Source: Corinectria fuckeliana
Taxonomy: Eukaryota; Ascomycota; Sordariomycetes; Hypocreales; Nectriaceae
Length of the DNA: 64,000 nucleotides
NCBI GenBank assembly: GCA_019137255.1
Contig: WPDH01000049.1
Span: 1 to 64,000 of the forward strand
Direction of reading: 5' to 3'
Shown here: in pieces, positions 54,404 through 64,000 of the stretch
Layout of the letters: each line of letters begins with the position of its first letter
How positions within the stretch are numbered: position 1 is the first letter of the stretch
Position numbers and translations under genes: made by a program
The notes under the pieces: model-generated
What the model was told of the DNA's origin: nothing
Seen by the model: only the letters and a program-made list of their open reading frames with translations
The model's database searches: none

Positions 54404-55370
54404 AGTGATGCTATAGTCCTTTTCGTAGGACAATCGCGCGCAAATGATGCGTATTTTAAATAGTTGTTGAGGCAGAGAGGAGTTGCAAGACAGGAAGAAC
54501 TCCAGATCTTCAATTCAAAGAACCTAGGATGGCTCGCTTGAAATAAATATGGACCCGGGTAGTAGTCAGCTTCTAATCGGTCTCAGCTCGAATCTAAACA
54601 AGAAACTATGAATCCAGCAAGTTTAGGAAGAAGAAAACCCGTTCCTACGATGGCGTAATTCTCGCCGTTTCTAGCAGTGTCTCTGACTCAGCCAATGGGC
54701 GTCTTGGTCCGGTTGTCGGAAGGCTTTTCTGGCGGCCAAAGGCCCAAAACGGCCGGCTGTTCCAAAAAGCAGGGTCACGTGATAATTGGAGCTGCCGAAA
54801 CGGAGCGGAGAAGACAGCCCGAAGCCCGTCGAAAGGTACGTACCGAACTTGGACACTGGAAATGGCCCGTGCACCCATTGTTCTCGCTTGCCTTAGCTCC
54901 TAGTAGTTGCAGCCTTGTCACCACCGTTTCCCCAGTGAGGCTGCCAAGCTGCCAAACCGTCGTGACCTTGAGGGAGCTTCTTTTGCAGGCGAACTCTTCC
55001 GCATCACATCGCCAACGCGACAATCGCCATTCGCTTGACGGTTTCGATACGGGCGCACCCAGTTGGAGCAAAACACGCTAGTCTTCACGTTCGTGACTGA
55101 CTGCTCTTGTTTTCCTTGTTCCAGGTTCACTCCCACGCCAGCAGCTTTTCCTCTTCCCGAAACTCCTTTGTCCTCAAGGTCGTTATTTTTCCGCGTCGCT
55201 GCCGCACCCACCCGAGAGGTAGTTCACAACCAGCCTCACTTCGTCCCTCCACCATCGCCCGACTCATCCCTTCCCTGTAGTCCATTATTTGCAGACCTCT
55301 CCTCCCCGACCGCCAGGCTAGCCGACCCGCCAATGAGATAATCATCGCTCCGTTCCGAACCTCGCGAGCC
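54404..55370. promoter_or_regulatory. Divergent promoter region of MET2 and THO2
   Basis: This 970-base region between divergent starts has no supported gene. A CCAAT box lies at 54,692-54,696 and a perfect TCACGTGA at 54,775-54,782. The THO2-side leader is C-rich. Confidence 0.6.
54775..54782. promoter_or_regulatory. TCACGTGA E-box upstream of MET2
   Basis: This perfect palindrome lies 372 bases before the MET2 start at 54,403. In yeast, TCACGTG is the Cbf1-Met4 site that controls MET genes, so a sulfur-regulatory role is plausible here. THO2, 588 bases away, could also use it. Confidence 0.55.
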
Positions 55371-58300
55371 ATGCCTCCGAAGCGCAAGAGAAGCGACCGT
55401 CTATCAGTCGAAGTAGGAAGGTCCTCGCCACATCGCCCCGGAGACACTGCGATGGGCCAGCACGACCGCGACGATGGATCCGGGCGTGGACGCGGCCGAG
55501 GCCATCGCGCCATGGGCCGTCGCGATTCATCGCAAAACCTCGGCAGAAGCTCGAACCATCAGCCAAACTCATCGCCAGCTCAACGACGATCCAGCTCCGC
55601 TGTACACAACCCTCCTCCGCCGCCGCCACCGCCACCACCTCCCACACAAGCTTCCAAAGCGCCAGCTACGCCAGCTCCACAGCCGGTCGTGAGACCAGCC
55701 TCCCCGGTCCGGTCGAACTACCGCTATGATAATCTCACAGACGAGAAGATGAGCACTTGGGCCGAACGCGGACGAGCAGAGATCGTCCAGCATGGTAAAC
55801 AGTCGCGAGAAGACGTCGATATCACCGAGCTTTCGAGTCTGTTCCAGGAGTTCATCCATGCCGTCGTCGAAGCCCGACTTAGCCCATCTGATGCCGGTGC
55901 TTGCGTCAAGGAAATGATTGGTGACGAGACGTCGGAGATGATTAAGGATTCCTACGCGTTCGCTCCCCATACCCTCTTCCTCGATTCACTATCGGTAGTC
56001 ATGGACAATGAGCCAGCCATTTACCGACCCTCACTTCGCGACTTCCTCATCGCCACCGGCGTGTCTGTGGGCCTCATGCGACAGGTCCTTGACGCACAGG
56101 TCCTAGCTCAACTGGGCCTTATCAGAGACAACTTTGCCAAACTAGGTATTAAGCAGGCGACGAACCTTCTCTACAGGCAGGCCAATTATAACTTGCTCCG
56201 AGAGGAAACTGAGGGCTACTCGAAGCTCATCACCGAGCTGTTCACTACGAGCAGTGTTTCTCCGCCACCACCCGACCTAGCCGAGCAGACATTTGAACGG
56301 GTAAAAGCTTTGATAGGAACGTTTGACCTGGATGTCGGCCGAGTACTTGACGTCACTCTGGATGTCGCAGCAGCAGTGTTGATCAAGCAGTTCAAGTTCT
56401 TTGTCAAGTTCTTCCGTGTCAGCTCCTGGTGGCCTCGATCGCATCTCAAGTTTAGCGCCTCTGTGTTTACCGGCGGTCTCCCTCTCTGGGCATCTCCAGA
56501 ATACCTCAGCTGGTTGGTAACCGAGGAGGACGAGAAGATGACCCTTCAGAAGACGTTGGCGCGAGACAGAGCATTCTGGGACCGGGCACGAGAGATTCAC
56601 CTCAGTGCGTTCTTTGAGCTTGGTGGCCGACAAGTTGCCGACTCAGATGCTCAGCAGCTGACATTTACCAACGGTGCTGATGGCGAGAACGGCGTTGCTG
56701 AGATTGAGCGCCACTGGGTAGAAGAAACTAAGACTCTTCCACCTCCGGGTAACAGGACGGCTGCGCAGCTTCTTGGCTTCAAGCTCCGGTTCTACAACTC
56801 CAATGCTCGAGGAGAAGCTGACGTTCTGCCTGCGAACCTGCTCTACCTTGCCGCTCTTCTCATCAAGATTGGCTTTATTTCAATGATCGATCTCTACCCG
56901 CACCTGTCTCCCCCCGATGAGGAGATGGAGGCAGTTCGCGAGAAGGAGATGAAAAAACTTGAGGAGGAGCAACGAGCAACACGGGGCGGCACCATGAATG
57001 CCCTACTCATGGCTGGGGTTCTTCCCCAGGGAGACGACGAGAACCCGACCCCGACGGGTCTTCCCCGACGCGACCTCCCGAAGAAAACCGAGCAGGAGCA
57101 GAAGGATGCCGCAGCAGAGGCAGCGGACCAGAAAGAAAAATTGCCAGAGCCACTAGAACAGAAGGTCTCTCTGCTCACCCAACTCCTGACTATTGGTGCC
57201 CTCCCCGAGTCCTTGTTCATCTTGGGCCGGTTCCCTTGGATTCCTGAGGCGTTCCCCGAAGTCATGGATCGAATCCATCGTATTCTTCACTACTCCGTCG
57301 AAAAAGTCTTCAACGATAGCCGGCCTGTGTCCGTTGGCGAAACCGAATGCCCGACCAAATTTGTGCCTGACTTTGACCAATCCGGGCTTCCTAAGGGTAG
57401 TGTCCGACTCAACAGGTTAGCGACTCGCAAACATCTCAAATGGCCATTCCCCGACAAGAGCGATACCAACGAGTCTCAGAATTATCGTTATTACTGGGAC
57501 GAGTGGGCAGACAATATTCCGATCTGTCAAACAGTCGACGACATCTTCACACTTTGTGGGACTCTTCTCAACCTCTCCGGCCTTAATATCGGCAAGGACG
57601 AGGCTCTCCTTACGAAGTTAGCAAGAATTGGTGCAAAGAGTCTTGCCGAGGACCAATCCGAAGCAAATCTGACCCGTTGGCACGATCTTCTACGAAGACT
57701 GCTATTGCCTGCTCTTAGCCACACGAAGGCCAATGCTTCGGTAGTGAATGCAATCTGGGATCTTGTCAGGCACTATCCCATCACTACCCGCTACTCGATG
57801 TATGCGGAATGGTTTGAGGGTCAGATCTCTCGTTTGCCCGCTATGAAGGCAGCATTCGCACGAGCAACATCAGAGACTCGCGGTACCATGAAACGTGTAT
57901 CGTTAACGAATTTGAGCGAGATGGCGAAGCAACTTGCCAAAACTAGCTACTCGTCTCCTGGTATTGTTTTCAGAGTTGCCTTTGAGCAGCTCGAGTCTTA
58001 TCCCAACCTGATTGACGCATTCGTCGAGTGCGCAAAGTACTTCACTGACCTTTCATACGACGTCCTTGTCTGGTCACTGATGAACTCACTTGGCAAGTCC
58101 AGAAGTCGCACTCAGGCCGACCATGCCCTTACGACCAGCAAGTGGCTTCAGGCTTTGTCGAGGTTCTCTGGCAGAGTCTTCCGAAGATACACCAACCTAA
58201 ATGCGACACCCGTCCTTCAGTACGTCAACGACCAACTACTAAAGGGCAATTCCACCGACCTGATCATCCTCAAGGAGCTCATCTCATCGATGGGTGGCAT

Positions 58301-61300
58301 TGTGGACTCCGTGGATTTCACAGATCACCAGGTACTTTCTATGGCTGGAGGTCAATATCTACGGCGCCACACTCTCATCCGAGGTCAAGATAGGCGTTAC
58401 GAAAACGTCAAGAGCTCAAAGCGGCTGCTTCAAGCCCTGACCGAATCAAAGCTTGCTGCTCAGCTTCTCATCAACCTGACGCAGTATCGACAAGCGGCGC
58501 TATTCCAAGTGCCCGAGGACGAGGCACACATCAAGTATCTGTCGTCAATGATTGACGATTCCCATCAGATTTTGATCAAGTACCTTGATTTGCTTTGGAG
58601 TAATCTGGAGCCGGCTGCCTTCGACGCTCTTGTGCCATCGATCACCGAGCTTATGGGGGCTTACGGTCTAGACACAAGTCTAGCGTTTCTCATTGGAAGA
58701 TCCAGTCTCGCACAGCGCATGTTCCCTTGGAAGCCGAAGAAGCTGGAGGAAAACAAGGATACAAACCAGTCTTCTCAAACAAGTACCGACAACTCGGGCG
58801 ATGTTGCGATGGCCGGCACGAAAACAACACCTGTGGCTGGTGACACTTCCAATATGGACGTTGTGGTAACCGACGAACAGGTGGGCGCTCAAAACTCACC
58901 AGCGCTCGATTCGGCAACTAACCGTAAACAGTCGCAGAAATCCGACGATTCTTCCATGATAAAGGCTGCTTTGCAACCTATCGTGGATTCAATCCAGGAC
59001 TCTGTTCGACCAGAAGCTTGGCAGACGATCACTCCCGATCTTTATGTAGTTTTCTGGGCACTTCAGCTGGGTGATCTCTTCTGCCCTGACAAGATTTACA
59101 GACAGGAGAGAGATCGCCTCAAGAGCGAGGAGCTAGCTATTTCTCGAGACCGGAGCGACATGTCACGAAGGGGACAGGAGCGCAAAATGGAGAAGAGAAA
59201 GGAGCTGATGCAGCTCCAGATCGGACTGTCTGAGGAATGTGGCGAACACCTCCTGCGTCAGGGTAAGTGGAAGTTCTTCCTGAGCAAGCAGTTTCAGTCG
59301 TCCTTCCCCGAGCCAAGAGCCAAGCCGGACGCAATCTCGGATATTTTGCTCGAACAATGCTTTATTCCTCGAATGCTCCTGTCCACCGCTGATGCGGAGT
59401 ACACCTACCGGTTCATCAAGGCCCTCCACGAGTGGAATGCACCCGGCTTCAAGCTGATGTCTTTATACGACCGACTTTTTAACGCCAACAGGTTGCGGGC
59501 TCTCATTTTCACCTCCACTGTTATGGAGGCTGAATATCTGGGACGTTTCCTGAAACTCGTGTTGGAAGATTTGTCAAGGTGGCACAAGAACGTCACTGTC
59601 CCCAACGAAAAGGACTCCAAGGCCTCCAGAGACCAACCTCGTCTCGGTGCATACGAGAAGGAGGGCAAGGGCCCGAGCGAGCAGCCTCGTCTTGGATTTG
59701 CTCTCACGGTTGATGAGAACGGAAAACCGCTCACTTTTGTCGACCATGCCCAGTTTAAGGATATGCTATTCCGCTGGCACAAGAACCTGAACATGGCCCT
59801 CCGGTCCTGCTTAGAGGGCGCAGAGTGGATGCATATCAGGAATGCCATCAGTGTGCTCAAATGTGTGCTGGACTTTTTCCCCGCCGTCGACTTCATGGCC
59901 ACCAAGTTCTTGGCACTGCTTCAGACAATCACCAAGCAAGAGACAGCCGCCAAGCCATCGGACGATAGCGAGATCGGCGCACGCGTGGACCTGGCTGTTG
60001 CTGCTCAGGGTGCTATGTCGGAGCTCCAGCGGAGAAAGTCCAAATGGGTTATGGTCCAGGCTTTCCGACCAGGAAGTGTAAGTTCTTTACTTGTCGCGAG
60101 CTTGAGCACTTCTGATGTATCAAAGGTCGGCGCTTCCCAGAATGAAGCGGACAAGCCATCCAACCTTCGCCCTACGGCGGCCGAGTTCAACCCTTCTGCA
60201 GCCAGGTAAGCGGAGGAGTGCTATAATGCGCTATATCTTATACGTTAAACTAATCGATGCCTTAGGACACTGAGAGGGAACCAAGCGACAATTGAAGAGG
60301 AGGACGGCGAGGTCAAGGACGGCAAAGATGCTAGATCGCCAGCACCTGATGGCGTAGCAAAGGCTACCGCAAACGCCCCGAAGGACACTCTACCAGCCAA
60401 GCCAACGGGCCTGTCCCGAGATACGCCGAAACGGGAGTTTCCGCCATCTGGTCCAGCTCGCAGCTCGATGTCTAGTTCTGGTCACGGTGCCGGGTTTAAT
60501 GGTCCTAAGGGTGATTCTCGACCAAACACTCTTCCAGATCGCCCTCCTCACACTCTTCCCACTCGACCCAACGTTCCCATTCCAACCCACGTTACCCCCG
60601 AGCGATTTAGCCAGCCAAGAGGGCAGGAGCGTCGCGATGGCAAGGATCCACGCGAATCTCGCTCTCGAGAATCTAGGGAGCCTCGAGAGCCACGCGAAGG
60701 ACGCGATCCTCGGGAGCCCAGGGATGCTCGCGACCCGAGGGACACCCGAGAGGTTCGCGATCCACGAGAACCCCGTCAATTTGACCCTGCTCGACCAGAG
60801 CGGCCACGGGACTATACCGACCGCAGAGTTTCTGATCAGACTCGTGATCAGGCTCGTGACCTAGCTAGACCGGACGTGCCTCCCCGCCGCAATGAGCAAG
60901 ACCGGGAGCGACCACGTGATAGCAGGGGGGGACGTACTCATGAGCCGTCACATGGGCGTTTGAACGATTCTCCTGCCCCTACTACGACGCAAGCTCCAGT
61001 TATTGAAGCTGCAGAGCCTACTATGAATCCCGAAAGAGCAGCTCTGTTCGCCCAGGATGGTTCAGATCGCCCAAATGTTCCTGACTCTGACCGACCCAGC
61101 CGTGGTAGACGGCCTCTCTCCGCTCATGAAACGTTGGAGACGGTCAACCCGGAAAGAGCCGCCTTGATAGAAGAGAAAGACAATACGCCATCACGCCCTC
61201 CTAGAGACGAACGCGATCGGAACCCGAGAGCTCAATCCCCACGACGAGGTGGCCGATTTGGCCCGGAGAGTGGTCCAGCTGGTGGCCGTGAGAGTCGACA

Positions 61301-62795
61301 TGATCGGCCATATCCTCCTCCGGAGCATCGACAACCCGGTCCTGGGAGGGACCCGCGAGAACGATCGCCGATGCCAGGAAATTACAGGGTCGAAAGGCCG
61401 ATGGACCGAGAGGGAGCTCCGCCCAAGGGCCGTGACGCTTCAGGTTTCCAAGGGCCTACTCGGGGCCCGGAGCCAGACTACAAGGGACCTCATCAGGACC
61501 ACACCTACGGACGACTGAACGCCATCCAGAGTGTGGCCGACATCCCGTTCGGGCCTCGAGGCCGTGGCCGTGGGGCAGCTAGAGGCGGCCATGGTGGTCC
61601 TGGAGGACCTCAAAATCTTCCAGGCCGGTTGGATAACCGCTTTCCGGGCCCCGAAGCTGAGCGACCCCCGACTCCGGAGAGACCTCCACCCACCGGGCCA
61701 TCATCGGGAAGAGGACGACGCGGCGGTGGCTATGAACCAAACACTGGACCTCCTACACCTTCGGGAACTCCTAGTGGCCACTCTCATTCAGATAGATCAA
61801 GGAATCCTGGCTCCGGACCCTCGGCGCCCTCGCCTATCTCGGCCAACGCTACACCCATAGAGATGCATCCTTCACGCCTCGCACAGCTGGGGGGGCCACT
61901 CCCGCCGCCACCACCACCACCCCCTCCTGGCCCGCCACCGCATAGTCATGGCCGTCAGTCGATACAGGGAGCGAACACCCCCGACCGAGGTTCCGGACCT
62001 GGACCGAGGCAGAATCCTGGCAGCTACTCGGGATCACCGGTCGGCGACGGTGTTCCCACTGGGCCATCATCCAACGGCGAGCGGTCTAGAACTGGTAACA
62101 ATGGCAGAAGACAGCTGGCGGGGATCAACAGCACGCTCCAGCAAGCACAGGCAACCATGCCTGAGCTGAGCCGAAGCAGCAGCATGCGAAGGAGCCAACC
62201 GAGACAGACGCTTGGTAACTCGGACGCCCAGGTCCTCACCGGGGGCTCGCCTGTCGCCGCACCACAAGACCGCCAGGAGCCGGCTCGACACGATTTATCC
62301 AGCCGAGGACCGGCCAACGGAGACGAGGCCTCGGGTCGAAGCGATCACGAACGCACCCGTCGAGAGAGCCGGTCGAACCGACCACCCCGGCGCAGCAGCC
62401 GCGAACGGGACCGCGAACGGAGCCCCGGCCGGGAACGCGAGGGCAAGGAGCATCGCGATTACCGGGACCGACGATCAGGAGCTGCCGAGGGCGGAAGAGA
62501 GGAGCGAGAACTCCGCAGCAGGTCGACGCGTGATCAAGTCGCCCTAGGACGCGAGCCCATGGGCCCCCCTAGCAGTAGCGGAAGAGAGACGGGAGCTCCG
62601 GGCAGGGAGACACGGCACAGGAACGAGGGTCAAGGACCCCGAGGAGGCGAGGATTGGGGAAACACCAGGGGAGGTCGTGGAGGACCACGACAAGAGGAAC
62701 GACGGGATGGAAGAGAGGACCGAGGCAGGAAGCGGAGAAGCGAAGAAGGGGCTGGTGCCCTGTCGAGTGAACGCGAAAAGAGACCGAGACGATAG
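55371..62795 (+). CDS. THO2: THO complex subunit 2
   Basis: Tho2 is the large scaffold of the THO/TREX complex, coupling transcription elongation to mRNA export. The exons are 55,371-60,077, 60,126-60,205 and 60,266-62,795, giving 2438 residues, in the range of filamentous fungal homologues. Residues 1-120 are basic and disordered with a poly-Pro run. The helical scaffold follows (about 125-1570). It contains the family blocks YRYYWDEWADNIPICQT and PEAWQTITPDLYVVFWALQLGDLFCPDKIY, plus FFLSKQFQSSFP. The last 850 residues are disordered, rich in Arg-Glu/Arg-Asp-Pro and Pro, with a second poly-Pro run, and resemble an RNA-binding tail. The 48-base intron at 60,078-60,125 (donor GTAAGT, branch CTGAT, acceptor AAAG) is in frame without a stop; skipping its removal would add 16 residues. 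Confidence 0.94.
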
Positions 62796-64000
62796 AGGCG
62801 GATAGGAGGACTTTTCTAATTTGTTTCCTCATGTTTGAGTACGAAAGGGATCTCGACAGACAAAAGAATGAATTCTCGGGAGGATGACAGCCGCCGAACG
62901 AGGGCGAGAACGAGAAATCGGGAGAAAGAGGGAGTGGAAGGAAGGAGAAAAAGGAAGAGTGACGAAGACGGCAGCCGTGGACGATAAGCGACACGGACGC
63001 ATTCATCATCTCGGCGTTTTCTGGACCTAATCATGATGTTACCACTATGGCCGTTGCTTCACTGGACCTCATTACTGGCTGCTGCGTTACCTACTTTTGC
63101 GCAGAACGGCTTTCACTACTACTGCTACTATTATTTGTTCTTGTCATATGGGAGGGAAGGACTTGCATCTGTTTCGGCGGTGACGGCCTATCGTCCATCA
63201 GAGTGCCAACGGCGAGCCAAACAACCAAAAAAATACAACAATGATTTCAGGGAACGAGATGCTCATTTCCTCGAGATTATATCCATCGCATGGCGGTGGT
63301 ATGAGAGAGAAAACGGCGCAGCGGCTGGAAAAGGACGGCGTTTGCCATGTGAGATTTCTTCCATGTAATTAATGTAAGCTGGGGTGAGAAGACGGTGAGA
63401 ATAGTGTACTTGGTAAGAGTAACAGTCAGAGTGAGAGTAAGACGGAGGATGATTGAAGGATTCGGCACTGGGAAGACGACGAGGGCCAGGGGTGGTAATT
63501 AATGAATGGATGGATGGACGAGCCCCGGACGTGGAGCTCGGTGGGTGGTGTGTCAGTGTCGGCGCAGGCTGGCGACTGATTGGCTGGCCGTAAGCCTGTC
63601 CCGGAAAACCGGCACCGGGAGGTGGTCGGATCGGCGCTACAGGCCCCCGATCGCCGCGGCGACAACCGTGCCCATTGCATCATACTTGCCGTATCGGGCA
63701 ATTAGTGGAAGTCGGAGGCTGACGACCCTTTGCGACCTCTCCTCCCCTTCCTCCCTCTCCCCCCTCTCAGAGGCCGCGTCCTCCTTTCCCAGCTTTTCCA
63801 GCGGAGCTTCAGCCCTGCAAAGGCGCCAAAAGGAGCCCTGTGCTTCGTAGAGACGCCTGGAGCCTCAGCCACGCCTGCTTGGGCCTTTGCTGTTCTGGGA
63901 CTGTGTTTCGAGGCGTGCAAGGGTCCGGTGCCTCCCCTTCGCGCTGCTGTCGTTTGAGGGTTTGGTCGGTTGGTTGCGCATCTGCTTCGTATATTACCAG
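62796..64000. other. Intergenic to the window edge
   Basis: This is the THO2 3' flank followed by about 1 kb with no supported gene. Small frames near 63,033-63,368 and 63,506-63,957 lack domains. The CT-rich stretch near 63,735-63,795 could be a leader of a gene beyond the edge. Confidence 0.5.

Noticed and set aside
54289..54513. 74-codon minus-strand frame as an extended MET2 N-terminus
   Set aside because: It is open in the phase needed by the acceptor, but the extra text resembles nothing in MET2; noted only as an alternative.
60390..60779. 129-codon minus-strand frame and other frames in the THO2 tail
   Set aside because: They arise from the repetitive Arg/Glu/Pro codons of the THO2 C-terminus.
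1..64000. tRNA, rRNA or CRISPR features
   Set aside because: I looked by eye for T-loop motifs and spaced direct repeats and found none that folded or repeated properly; a covariance-model scan would be decisive.

Overview
The window is nuclear DNA of a filamentous ascomycete, probably a Sordariomycete. The evidence is short GT-AG introns of 48-120 bases with CTRAY-type branch points, Zn2Cys6 regulators, a HET-domain gene, ERG28, ADA2, NUP170 and THO2 orthologues, and an AT-rich block degraded by repeat-induced point mutation (RIP). The promoter style recalls Glomerellales such as Colletotrichum or Verticillium, but I cannot prove a genus. All functions are inferred from motifs read by eye; no database was searched.

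Bases 1 to about 10,140 are an AT-rich isochore with no intact gene. Most of it is one complete but dead Ty3/gypsy chromovirus (2251-9999): two 212-bp LTRs, a 5-bp target duplication (AATAG), a polypurine tract, and relics of reverse transcriptase, RNase H, integrase and a chromodomain in one unbroken frame whose stops fit C-to-T/G-to-A change. Between the chromodomain and the 3' LTR lies a long reading-frame relic on the opposite strand that normal retroelement structure does not explain. Composition becomes normal between 10,140 and 10,400.

At the isochore edge (10,980-14,180) are damaged accessory genes: a HET-domain gene lacking its C-terminal part, running directly into a Zn2Cys6 regulator that has no visible start and one frame break. 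Next come an intact four-carbon acid sugar kinase (14,591-16,048) and a methyltransferase fragment (16,618-16,950).

From 19 kb the window is a housekeeping region: NUP170 (nuclear pore), a very-long-chain 3-ketoacyl-CoA reductase divergent from ERG28 (both ER lipid synthesis), GAL7 divergent from ADA2 (SAGA subunit), a Cdc25/rhodanese-type protein, an orphan membrane protein, an HD-domain nucleotidase, a disordered Ser/Pro-rich protein, a second Zn2Cys6 regulator, a dynamin-like GTPase, a PHO84-type phosphate permease, a 5.2-kb stretch without genes, then MET2 divergent from THO2 (mRNA export).

For spliced genes the coordinates give the whole span and the evidence gives the exons. Points worth following are the antisense frame in the chromovirus, a stop-free hydrophobic intron in the ketoacyl-CoA reductase, three copies of the palindrome TCACGTGA in two divergent promoters, and a GC-AG intron in the dynamin gene.
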